The translations under genes were made by a program, and so were the position numbers. Below are positions 30,473 through 39,176 of a DNA stretch of 64,000 bases, one piece after another. Positions within the stretch are counted from its first letter, which is position 1, and each line of letters begins with the position of its first letter. The notes beneath the pieces are model-generated. The model was not told the DNA's origin. It ran no database searches and saw nothing but the letters and a program-made list of their open reading frames with translations. The stretch is from Megamerina dolium (lineage: Eukaryota; Arthropoda; Insecta; Diptera; Megamerinidae), in the NCBI GenBank assembly GCA_963854835.1, contig OY978525.1:68190907-68254906 (forward strand), read 5' to 3'.

Positions 30473-31764
30473 AAGGGTTATCCATTTCGCGGTTTCAAAA
30501 GTATAGGGCTAGACGACATCTGTCAAACTGAGTTGTTAAAACAATTTCTTTCTTTTTCAGTTCAAAGTCTGACATTTTCGAAAATGGATCGCTTAACTAT
30601 CGCACAACGCATTAAAATTGTAAAAACCTACTACAAAAATGGTGATTCTGCCACAGCCACATATCGTGCTTTAAGAGGAGATTATGGTTTACATAATCGT
30701 CCAACTACGCAAGCAATTGACAAAATTGTGAAGAAATATGAAGAGACTGGATCGGTTACAGATATTGTAAGGCCTGTGCATCATCGTTTCGCTCGTACCA
30801 CCGAAAATATCGCTGCTGTAAGTGAAAGTGTTGCCGAAGACTCGAATGTGTCGATTCCTCGTCGTTCTCAGGAATTAGGACTGTTTTACGGCACATTATG
30901 GCGTATTTTGCATTTGGATCTACACCTACATCCATATAAAATCCAGCTCACACAACAACTGAAGCCAGCTGACCATTCACAACGTCGTAGATACGTGGAA
31001 TGGGTGCTTGAACAACAGGCGGTGGACGGCGATTTTTCGAACAAAATTTTCTTCAGCGACGAAGCACATTTCTCACTCGGTGGGTATGTTAACAAACAAA
31101 ATTGTCGTATTTGGGGTTCTGAGAATCCTCAAGTAATTGAAGAGAGGCCACTACATCCACGCTGTTGGTGCGCTCTTTGGTCCGGAGGTGTGATTGGACC
31201 TTACTTCTTCGAAAACGACGATGGAACGACTGTCACCGTCAATTCGGAGCGTTATGGTCATATGATAACCGACTTTTTTTTGCCTGCTATTGAAGAATAC
31301 GACTTAGAGAATATGTGGTTTCAACAAGACGGTGCCACATGCCACACAACTTGTGCGAATATGGCTTTATTGCAAGAGAAATTTTCTGGCCACGTAATTT
31401 CTCGTCGTGGCGATATCAAGTGGCCACCAAGATCATGCGATTTGACACCGCTTGACTTTTTTTTGTGGGGCTATGCGAAAGACCGTGTTTATGCAGATAA
31501 ACCTTTAACTCTTGAGCACCTAAAAACCAACATTCGTAACGTTATGGCTGAGATACCGCCCAATATGTGTCAAAAAGTGGTCGAAAATTACCTCAAAAGA
31601 ATCGATGCTTGCAACAATTCGCGTGGTGGTCATTTAAATGATGTAGTATTTCACACATAATGTCAACGTTCAAACTTTATAATAAAAAGAAATATCATGA
31701 TAAAAAATATTTTATATGTGTTTTATTTACATTTACTTTTGAAATCGCAAAATGGATAACCCTT
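30473..31764 (+). mobile_element. DD41D (rosa-type) mariner, complete, 1292 bp
   Basis: The termini form a 31-bp inverted repeat (AAGGGTTATCCATTT...CAAAAGTA) with two mismatches, at 30473-30503 and 31734-31764. TA dinucleotides flank it at 30471-30472 and 31765-31766. The single gene inside is open from end to end. Size and layout are typical of an autonomous mariner. A decayed relative is at 51560-52150. Confidence 0.9.
30533..31660 (+). CDS. DD41D mariner transposase, apparently intact
   Basis: The transposase would bind the 31-bp TIRs in the nucleus and catalyse cut-and-paste transposition into TA. The open frame gives 375 residues; the second Met (30584, MDRLTIAQRIKI) gives 358 and is the more likely start, because the helix-turn-helix begins there and the first 17 residues look like untranslated leader. 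Two HTH-like regions lie at about residues 5-50 and 70-125. The catalytic residues are D in FFSDEAHFSL, D in WFQQDGATCHT and D in RSCDLTPLDFFLWG; 41 residues separate the last two, the DD41D spacing known for rosa elements. No stop or frameshift. A poly(A)-like AATAAA follows at about 31681. Confidence 0.9.
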   Translation: MLKQFLSFSVQSLTFSKMDRLTIAQRIKIVKTYYKNGDSATATYRALRGDYGLHNRPTTQAIDKIVKKYEETGSVTDIVRPVHHRFARTTENIAAVSESVAEDSNVSIPRRSQELGLFYGTLWRILHLDLHLHPYKIQLTQQLKPADHSQRRRYVEWVLEQQAVDGDFSNKIFFSDEAHFSLGGYVNKQNCRIWGSENPQVIEERPLHPRCWCALWSGGVIGPYFFENDDGTTVTVNSERYGHMITDFFLPAIEEYDLENMWFQQDGATCHTTCANMALLQEKFSGHVISRRGDIKWPPRSCDLTPLDFFLWGYAKDRVYADKPLTLEHLKTNIRNVMAEIPPNMCQKVVENYLKRIDACNNSRGGHLNDVVFHT

Positions 31765-31899
31765 TATAATATATCAGGTGTAATAAAAATAAATTATTTT
31801 TCTAATAGATGGTTTTAGTAATCTGTATCTCACGTTATACAAGTGCGATTGGGTTACGATGGCGTTAGAAAGATAGGATTTCGTACCAAATAATCCTTT

Positions 31900-32980
31900 C
31901 AGGCAGTTTTGTGATTGCTTGACTCAGTATTGTTTGAGCACGCGTCAAAGGTGTACACCAGTAAAGAGAAAATATTTTACAGTTTTTCTTCGATAAAGTC
32001 GAAAACGCGATCCAGACGGCTGAAAATGTGAATAGTGTTTATGGTCCTGATACTGTAGCAGCCAATCATGTGCAATTTTGGTTTCGTCGATTCCGTTCCG
32101 GTAATTTTGATGTAAAAGATGCACCACGCTCTGGAAGGCCAATTGTCGAAAATATCAATAAAATAATGGAAATCGTCGAATCTGACCGTCATGGAAGTAC
32201 TGTTTCTATTGCCCAGAAGCTAAACATTGCCCAAAAACCGTTTGGGACCATGTAAATAAATCTGGACACAAAATAAGTTCGACGTATGGGTGCCACACAA
32301 GTTAACGCAAAAAAACCTCATGGACCGAATTTCTATCTGCGAATCGCTGCTGAATCGCAACAAAATCGATCCATTTTTGAAGCAGTTGGTTACTGGTGAT
32401 GAAAAGTGGGTCACTTACGACAACATCAAGTGGCAGTCAGGAAAGTTTTGCTATGTTTTGGTGGGATTGGCAAGGAATCATCTACTATAAGCTGCTCCCC
32501 TACGGCAAAACTCTTAATTTGGACTTGTACTGTGAACAGTTGGACCGTCTGAAGGAAGCAATCGCCCAGAAGCGGCCAGCTTTGGCCAATAGGAGAGGAA
32601 TTGTGTTCCATAAGGACAACGCCAGGCCAAACACATCGATAGTGACTCGGCAGAAGCATCGGGAGCTTGGTTGGGAGGTTCTTATGCATCCACCTAATAG
32701 TCCGGACCTGGCACCAAGTGATTACTACCTGTTCCTGTCTATGGCGAATGATTTTGCTGGTGAAAAATTCGCCTCAAGAGATGCTTGTGAAAATCGTCTG
32801 TCCCAGTTTTTTGCCAATAGGTACGAGGGTTTCTATGAGAGTGGCATTATGAAATTACCTTCCAAATGGCAACAAGTTATCGAACAAAACGTTGCATATT
32901 TGACCTTATTCGGATCATTCTAACTATGATAAATAAAAACTTCAATTTAATGCAAAAGTAATGGATTTCTTTTTACAAGA
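31900..32980 (+). mobile_element. DD34D mariner, moderately decayed
   Basis: Three overlapping frames make one mariner transposase, with stops or frameshifts near 32255 and 32480. TIRs were not resolved, so the ends are approximate. The sequence follows the DD41D mariner after a roughly 130-bp spacer. Confidence 0.7.
31970..32923 (+). pseudogene. mariner DD34D transposase pseudogene
   Basis: N-terminal HTH: AANHVQFWFRRFRSGNFDVKDAPRSGRPIVENINKI (32065-32165). Second HTH: HGSTVSIAQKLNIAQKPFGTM. Then RISICESLLNRNKIDPFLKQLVTGDEKWVTYDN, with the first catalytic aspartate in TGDEKW (32398). In the next frame: FHKDNARPNTS (second D, about 32613) and HPPNSPDLAPSDYYLF (third D, about 32718), exactly 34 residues apart. 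The C-terminus reads LPSKWQQVIEQNVAYL. All three catalytic residues survive, but in different frames. Confidence 0.8.
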
Positions 32981-32999
32981 CCTTATATTTCCGTGAAGT

Positions 33000-33170
33000 A
33001 AAAAGCACATTTTTAGTTTTGAAATTATGTTCACTACACAAGTATATATTTTTTTAAATTAAAATTTTCTAACATCAGAAAATATTTTTAAACCAAAAAT
33101 ACTTGATTGTATATATGATTGTATATAAAATAACATAAGCTTAAGGTAACATAACACTACAACTACTCTC
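33000..33170 (-). repeat. 3' LTR remnant of gypsy family C
   Basis: Aligns with 37066-37230; the two diverge after AAGGTAA. LTR outer limits were not resolved. Confidence 0.6.
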
Positions 33171-33289
33171 TTTCTCCAAATTAATTCATTGTAAGTAAAT
33201 GTAATGTAACTTTCTTTTTTTGTTTTTATTTGGTGTGATCTGTGTCCGTGTGTCATTATCTAGAAAAACAGGTTTAATTTTAACAACAA

Positions 33290-33888
33290 TTTAAACAATT
33301 TTGGATTCTTTTTAATCACCTCAAATGATCCCTCATATGGTTCTTATAACCCAATTTTCTTCCTGTCAATTCTTATAAAGACAAATTTGCAATTATAGAA
33401 ATATTTTGGAACAAATACTGGTGAATCTTTATGATTGACATTTGAACAACTGTTACGAAAATTTTCTTTCAATCTAGCTAATGCATCAGTTGGACATGGT
33501 AGTCTTAAACTTTGTCTATAAACAGCTTCAGTTGCAGTTCGCAGATCGTAACCCTACAAGTATCATAGGTAACTCATCGTACCATCTAACGTTATTTTCT
33601 TTGGCTATTATTGATGCTTTCAATTGTCTGTGAAAACGTTCAATCATTCCATTAGAATGAGGATTATATGAAGTAGTAACTATTTTATGAGTACCTAAAA
33701 ATTTTGTCAACTCCATAAATAGTTTAGATGTGAATTGTGTACCTTGATCACTAGTTATATTAAGTGGTACTCCAAAACGAGGAACATATTCACGGAAACA
33801 CGTTTCAGCGATAGTAGTTGCTGATATATCTTTAATTGGATATATTTCTGGCCATCGTGTATTTCTATCAATAAGGGTTAGTAAGTAA
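33290..33888 (-). pseudogene. gypsy family C integrase core and C-terminus
   Basis: The frame 33950-33528 includes MITE sequence at its start, so coding proper begins at 33888. LTLIDRNTRWPEIYP holds the first catalytic D, ITSDQGTQFTSKLF the second and NPHSNGMIERFHRQL the glutamate, so the DDE triad is present. The next frame gives ALARLKENFRN and FVFIRIDRKKIGL*EPYEGSFEVIKK, the GPY/F-like end module, with one stop. The HHCC part lies beyond the MITE at 34426-34710. Confidence 0.8.
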
Positions 33889-34416
33889 TAGCCTAGACAG
33901 ACGGCAGCATAATTCCGGATTATCGAGTTAATTCGAATTAACTCGGGCATTAACTGCAGCTAATCCGCATAAACTCTATGAGTTAATTCTCAAAATAAAA
34001 GAGGATTAAGGCAATTTGCGATGGCAACACTGCTGAAAATTGACTATTGTGAATTTTTCTCCATCCATTTTACAAAATATTAGGTGTGTTCGCTAACAAA
34101 AAACGTTCAACAATTGTTTACAGTTTTCAACATGAAAAGTGTTGGCGAACAAATAAATCTAGCTGTCAATTACGAACGGTGAATGTCAATTTACAAGTTT
34201 CTGATAGTTTTCAGTTCACGTACTTCTTGTGGATTTTCTCATATCGAGAGTGATAGATGACAGAAATTGATAGTGATAGTAATGTAAGTGGACAGACCTA
34301 ATAAAGCAGCAATCAGCCGTTTAGTTAATCCGCAATATTGCCGTCTGTCAGGTTATTATTTTATTCGGATTAAGTGCGCCGGTAATCCGGAATTAGGCTG
34401 CCGTCTGTCTAGGCTA
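33889..34416. mobile_element. PIF/Harbinger-type MITE, copy 2, 528 bp
   Basis: Perfect 20-bp terminal inverted repeats TAGCCTAGACAGACGGCAGC are present (right end GCTGCCGTCTGTCTAGGCTA). TAA is duplicated at 33886-33888 and 34417-34419. Removing the element and one TAA puts the two halves of the gypsy integrase back in the same frame, which fixes the ends to the base. It is the same length as copy 1 at 11948-12475. Non-coding. Confidence 0.9.
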
Positions 34417-34425
34417 TAACGATAA

Positions 34426-34710
34426 TCACTTGAAGAAATTAATATCAATATGTATGTGTTCAAATCTTTCTTTTGGAATCGGCATTTTTGTGATCGGAGA
34501 CTTGGTGTGTTTATTAATTTTCAATTTCTGACAATTTATGCACTCTTTTGTCCACTGATTCACCATTTTATTTATTCCAGGCCAGAAATATCTATTTGAT
34601 ATCAAATGACGGGTAGCTTTTACTCCACCATGTGATATATTATGTAATTTTTTAAAAATAATTTGACGCCACGTTTTCGGAATATAAGGTCTTGTGACTT
34701 CCATCGACAT
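34426..34710 (-). pseudogene. gypsy family C integrase HHCC zinc-binding domain
   Basis: The frame RQIIFKKLHNISHGGVKATRHLISNRYFWPGINKMVNQWTKECINCQKLK shows the His pair (H-N-I-S-H region) and the C-x-x-C pair of the integrase N-terminal domain, then RFEHIHIDI, the start of the catalytic core with its aspartate. It is separated from the rest of the integrase by the MITE. Confidence 0.8.
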
Positions 34711-34799
34711 TTCACACCAAATCTCAATGTTAAGAATTGGAATTTTAATTAATTTCAGTTTGAATCTACTGTTTGTATCTGTAATAAGTTATTTTAATT

Positions 34800-35350
34800 C
34801 TTCGTCATTCTGTTGTTGTTGACATAAAGTTTGTAAATTAATATCATCTGTTTCTAAAACTGCTATACCTGGGTCTCTAGAAAGTATATCCGCAACTATA
34901 TTTGATTTACCACGAATGTGTTGTATATTGTTTGTAAATTGTGAAATATATTCCAAATGTCTTGTTTGTTGAGGACTACGCTCAGTTTTTGAATTTAGAG
35001 CAAATATTAATGGTGGTTGAAAATGTATCGAATAGTATATTTGTATTCAGATGGGCTGAGCTCTTTAACTGATAATTTAGCTTTACTGTTGAAATGATTG
35101 AGCAGTACTTCCTTAGCAAAATTATATTTCACAGCTTCAAAAAGTTGTGTTGTTTTATCTGTCATTTTAGCACTTCTGTTTTATTTTTTGTAGTTTTTGT
35201 AATCATGCCATGTAATGAACTGAGTAATTCAGCTAACTTTGGTATATATACCTATTTTATATTTAAAACGATCGAGACGTCTTTGTCTGCAAAATGGAAG
35301 AGGCCTTTCTCTTACAATATGGCGGATTGTCGAATGCTTAACTTGTTTGT
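34800..35350 (-). pseudogene. gypsy family C RNase H region remnant
   Basis: The minus strand reads SPQQTRHLEYISQFTNNIQHIRGKSNIVADILSRDPGIAVLE (about 34985-34855), the classical H-x-x-G-x-x-N-x-x-A-D-x-L-S-R end of gypsy RNase H. Sequence to 35350 is related but broken, and the SINE follows at 35363. Confidence 0.75.
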
Positions 35351-35362
35351 TATAATCTGGTT
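35351..35362. repeat. Target-site duplication of SINE 35363-35725 (left)
   Basis: TATAATCTGGTT is identical to 35726-35737. Confidence 0.9.
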
Positions 35363-35725
35363 ATCGTGGGTGCCGTAGTTGTAAGTCGTGGGTTCAATCC
35401 CTGGCTGAAGCATAAGAAAATTTAATATCGAAAAGATTTTTCTTTCGTAAGGTACCCACCTGCCGGCAAGAAATGGCAATTTTTCCAGCAGTAACATTTT
35501 GCCAAAAATGCGTTTTAATAGAGCTCTGTGACAAAACTAAGTTAAAGTGATGTCACAAAGGTTCTGCTGTTCGGAACCGGCTAATATAAGTAGGTCCCTT
35601 CTAATGCTGTCCAAATTTAATACGCACAACAGTATTGGAAGAGAAGCTCGGTGGTATCACAATGGGCCTTTCTGGCCTAAGTGTGTCCTTTTAGAGAGAG
35701 GGCAGCTACATAACCTAACCTAACC
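35363..35725 (+). mobile_element. tRNA-derived SINE, (TAACC)n-tailed subfamily
   Basis: The head GGGTGCCGTAG is joined to GTGGGTTCAATCCC (B box 35391-35401) with the middle of the tRNA-like part deleted. The body matches other copies. It ends GGCAGCTACA(TAACC)3. A perfect 12-bp duplication TATAATCTGGTT flanks it at 35351-35362 and 35726-35737. Confidence 0.88.
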
Positions 35726-35737
35726 TATAATCTGGTT
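35726..35737. repeat. Target-site duplication of SINE 35363-35725 (right)
   Basis: TATAATCTGGTT is identical to 35351-35362. Confidence 0.9.
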
Positions 35738-35749
35738 CTGTGTACTTGT

Positions 35750-35995
35750 TATATACCCAAAATATTTTAGGTGATGGAGTATTGCAATAACTTGATATTG
35801 CACTGACTGATAAATTCGGTATATTGTCAATTAAACGTTTATGTTTAACATCTATTAACAATCCGTATTTTTCTAGAAAATCAGCACCAATTATAAGTTT
35901 TCTATATCAGCGATAAGAAAAGTGAAAGGAAATTCTCTTCGTAAGCCTAAATTTATATATAAAATTTTTTTGTCGTAAGTCGAAATTAACCTTTT
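35750..35995 (-). pseudogene. gypsy family C protease C-terminal half
   Basis: The minus strand reads LGLRREFPFTFLIADIENLIIGADFLEKYGLLIDVKHKRLIDN, the standard end of a gypsy aspartic protease (IIGxDFLxxYGL). The active-site part that should precede it in the same strand is instead found on the plus strand at about 35988-36057 (LIDSGAEISVLPAS). Confidence 0.75.
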
Positions 35996-36060
35996 TGATA
36001 GATAGTGGAGCTGAAATTTCAGTTCTACCAGCTTCAAAATCCAAAAGCTATAAGAGATAG
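35985..36060 (+). pseudogene. Inverted gypsy protease active-site segment
   Basis: The plus strand reads FLIDSGAEISVLPASKSKSYK, with the D-S-G aspartic protease motif. Its orientation is opposite to every other coding part of gypsy family C. Either the segment was inverted or a second gypsy piece was captured. Confidence 0.7.
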
Positions 36061-36069
36061 GTTAAGGTT

Positions 36070-36420
36070 AATTTTTTTGTTTTATCGTTAACGAATAAGC
36101 CACGAGTAGAATATTCTAAGTTTCCATTGTCCGTCGCCATAACAATGGAATCTTCTAATTTTCCGAATTATTTCGTTTGTTTTTATAAGCACAAGGCTGT
36201 TCGCATTTTCGTGCTTTATCACCAAATTTGTAATGGTAGTGACAAATCCAATTTCGTGAAAGTGATCATTCACGGCTTCTTGAATTCCTTCGTTTATTAA
36301 ATGAATTTTTGGAATCTCGATTACTGTATTTCATTTGTCCTTTAAGTTCACAAATGTCCAATTGTAATTTCTGGAATTGTTCACACATAGTTGAAGTAAC
36401 TTACGTTAGATTTTCAACGC
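36070..36420 (-). pseudogene. gypsy family C gag C-terminal remnant
   Basis: The minus strand reads CHYHYKFGDKARKCEQPC (about 36241-36188), a C-x-x-H-x-x-F-G...C-x-x-P-C knuckle-like motif found at the end of gag in many insect gypsy elements. Upstream sequence (EQFQKLQLDICELKGQ) looks coiled-coil-like. Frame breaks are present. Confidence 0.7.
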
Positions 36421-37065
36421 AACGGGATTACAACGAGATTACAACGAGATTTACAAAAAAAAAATTTTTTTCTCACTTTTTGAGAAAAAAAAAACTTCAA
36501 ACGTGTTTTCCTGAAAACCAATTTTTCGAAGTCCGTGAACACGATCCTGCAAAATCTACTCGACCGATTCTATTCAAACTCGAAACATACTTTCTTGGTA
36601 TAAAATGCCTCCCCCCTCCGTTATTTATATTTTTCCATTTTCATACTAAAGTAGTTTGTTACCTAAAAAATAGCGGAAAATTTAGCGCGAAATCGCGTTT
36701 TTGCTTAAATAGGCTACGAACTGTTGAAAAACGAAAATGATAACTCAACAACGACGGAGGGGGAAGAATTGACTCAGACTTTAAGTAAATTTAACAACAT
36801 TTTTGATTTCAGATAATTCTACGCCGAGTTCTCGTGTTCACCGAACAACGCATTTTTCAAAAGACGTTTTGGGAAATGCTCTGTCACCGGCTTATTATTC
36901 AATATTTAATTACGAAAATTTAACTAAATATTCCCTAGATGATGCTTTATAATTAAAAAAAAGTTTGAATAAATTTGCTTAAGCTGTATCTCCGTAAAAA
37001 ATCATCTGACAGGATCGCAAATTGTGGATGTTTGGAGGTTGAATTAAAATTATATTATTTGCGGG
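36421..37065. other. Unassigned 640-bp block between gag and 5' LTR of gypsy family C
   Basis: It starts with a short tandem repeat (ACAACGAGATT, twice) and T/A homopolymers. A 143-codon plus-strand open frame (36309-36740) has no recognisable domain. It may be the 5' gag decayed beyond recognition or another inserted element. Confidence 0.3.
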
Positions 37066-37230
37066 AAGTAAAAGTAAATTTTTATTTTTGAAATTATGTT
37101 CACTACACAAGTATAAATTTTTTTTAATAATAAATTTTTAACTTCAGAAAATATTTTTAAACCAAAAATACTTGATTGTACATAAAGCAACATAAGCTGA
37201 AGGTAATTAACCATTACAAATTCCATCAAT
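37066..37230 (-). repeat. 5' LTR remnant of gypsy family C
   Basis: Aligns with 33000-33170. Confidence 0.6.
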
Positions 37231-37530
37231 GTTAAGAAATTAAATCATATTTAAATGAACGCAATGCATTAAGCATTAAAAATATTCTTTACACTACAAC
37301 CAGAGACTTTAGAAGTATAGAGATATCCCACTGTTAATAGACAGCGTTTTAACAGCAAATCTTGAGAAGAAACAATGGCCCCCTTTTCACTCAAAACCAA
37401 AAATGGTTTTACATTCACTGGAAACAGTTGGGATTGACCATTTTCAATCGTAAACCAACCGCAGCTTCACACAACCAATTTGAGTAGGCATGTTACATAT
37501 ATAAATACTTTCGTATGTACATACAGTGGC

Positions 37531-37550
37531 TCCCAGCTTATTTCGTACAG
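37531..37550. repeat. Outer left IR/DR repeat
   Basis: CTCCCAGCTTATTTCGTACAG core; pairs with 37727-37746 (direct) and 39148-39168 (inverted). Confidence 0.85.
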
Positions 37551-37797
37551 TGACAGTTTAAAAATTGCTGCAGTCGTAATTCCTAATATAGCAAAAATTT
37601 GAACAAAATATAAATGCCATTTTTGAAAGGAAGGTTTGTTTTTTATTTTCCAAAATTTACTTTTTCAAAATTTTAGTGTTTGACACTATAAAAAAATAAA
37701 ATAAGAAAAAAATAGGAAAATTCATGTCACAGCTTATTTCGTACAGTCTCTTTAAGTTCAAACTAAAAACAAAGTAAGTTGATTTTAATATTTAGTA

Positions 37798-38803
37798 TGA
37801 CATCCCTTAGCGTTAATGACAGCCTGGAGTCTACTTGGCATTGAATCCACCAATTTTTGAGTGATGTCTGGTGTGATTTTTTTCCATTCCTCCATCAGTA
37901 CCTTCTTTAGGTCTTGCTTATTAGAAATCTTGTGTGTTCTTATTTTATTGTCCAAAATAGACTAAAGATTTTCAATCACATTCATGTCAGGTGACTGTGG
38001 TGGTGGAGACATCAAGTGTGAGCAGTTCAAATAAGCCAAGATTGCACAATCCCAGATTTATGTTTTGGGTCATTATCTTGGTAATACCGAAATTCTTCCC
38101 GCAAACCCAGTTTGTCTGCACTTTGAAGTAAATTGTTTTTCAGAATCTCGAGGTACTTCATTTTGTCCATTGTTCCCTCAATAAAAACCAATTCACCTAC
38201 TCCGGCTGCTGACATACAGGCCCAAACCATCACGCTACCGCCACCATGCTTCACTGTGGGCTTAAGGTTCTCCTTGTTTAGCTCGGTATTAGCTTTACGC
38301 CAAACATATGACATTCCGTCCGAACCAAAAATATTAAACTTAGACTCATCCGCGAAAATAACGGTATTCCAGAACGCAGGAGTATTAATAATATGCTCTT
38401 TGGCGAAGTCAAGTCGGCGTTGTATATTCATTTTCGAAATGAATGGTTTCTTTCGGGCTACTCGACCGTTCAAGTCATGATTGCGCAGCACACGTCGGAC
38501 AGTTTCAGCACTGGATGATTTTCCTATTTCACGCTGAACCTCTGCAGCCAACTTCGGAGCGGATAACTTTGGATTTTTCTTAATTTTTCGTACAATATAA
38601 CGCTCGTCTGATGCGTTGAAAATCTTATTAGGTGCTTCTCTGCCCTTGTTCTCCAACCGATTTTCGCGAACGAAGCGTTGAATGATGTATTGGACAGTTG
38701 AGGCACTTAAATTTGTCATTTCAGCAATTTTTCGCACACTCTGACCTTTCCTAAAATGGTTAATTACCAGTTTACGCTGTTCCATCGTTGTACGATGACC
38801 CAT
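37798..38803 (-). pseudogene. Tc1-like transposase, one frameshift and one stop from intact
   Basis: The first 258 residues are open: an HTH pair (MEQRKLVINHFRKGQSVRKIAEMTNLSASTVQYII and a second near LSAPKLAAEVQ), the first catalytic D in IFADESKFNIFGSDG, and the second in YYQDNDPKHKSG. A frameshift follows near 38035, after which the frame reads HLMSPPPQSPDMNVIENL with the catalytic glutamate, then a stop where a tryptophan is usual (ENL*SILDNK, about 37960), and continues to SMPSRLQAVINAKG before ending near 37798. All three catalytic residues are present, so decay is recent. Confidence 0.85.
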
Positions 38804-39176
38804 AAAGCTAAATGTTTAATTTACAGCACTTTAACTATTTAAAATAATAATAATAAAAATTGTTATAATAGTTAAAAAGGTCCAAAAACTCATACAATTC
38901 AAAAAAACTTTGTAACTGCGCGGCAGAATGAAACTTACTTACATTGAAGTTTGTGTACGAAATAAGATGTGAGCTGAAAATCAGCTGATCAATAGTTTTT
39001 CTCTCTTGCATAACAAAAAGAAAAATTTTTGGGGTTCCCCGTTTTCTTATTAGATTTACTAAACACATACACAGACATCTACATTCAAAACTTATCGATA
39101 AGTTTTTTAGTTTCGATGTTACAGCCATGTACATAAAAATATATACACTGTACGAAATAAGCTGTGAGCCACTGTA

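Larger units (their letters stand above)
32995..37230 (-). mobile_element. Ty3/gypsy LTR retrotransposon family C, with nested MITE and SINE
   Basis: Direct repeats at about 33000-33170 and 37066-37230 (GAAATTATGTTCACTACACAAGTATA...AAACCAAAAATACTTGATTGTA) are LTR remnants. The minus-strand order is gag end (36420-36070), protease (35995-35750), RNase H tail (35020-34800), integrase HHCC (34710-34426), integrase core (33950-33528) and the GPY/F-like C-terminal end (33528-33290). The MITE at 33889-34416 splits the integrase and a SINE at 35363-35725 splits the pol region. RT palm is missing. Confidence 0.8.
37524..39174 (-). mobile_element. Tc1-like element with IR/DR ends, 1651 bp
   Basis: The outer ends CAGTGGCTC...CTTATTTCGTACAG (37524-37550) and the reverse complement at 39148-39174 are inverted repeats with TA flanks (37522-37523, 39175-39176). 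A second copy of the core (AGCTTATTTCGTACAG) lies inside each end, at 37727-37746 and 38953-38973. This is the double-repeat IR/DR layout of Sleeping Beauty-type Tc1 elements. The transposase is on the minus strand. Confidence 0.9.

Noticed and set aside
33290..33530. Possible env gene downstream of gypsy family C integrase
   Set aside because: The sequence reads as the integrase C-terminal module. No signal peptide, furin-like site or membrane segment was seen in any of the LTR elements here.
36309..36740. 143-codon plus-strand open frame
   Set aside because: No recognisable domain, antisense to gypsy gag over its first part, and rich in homopolymers.
38133..38480. 115-codon plus-strand open frame
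   Set aside because: Shadow of the Tc1 transposase on the minus strand.
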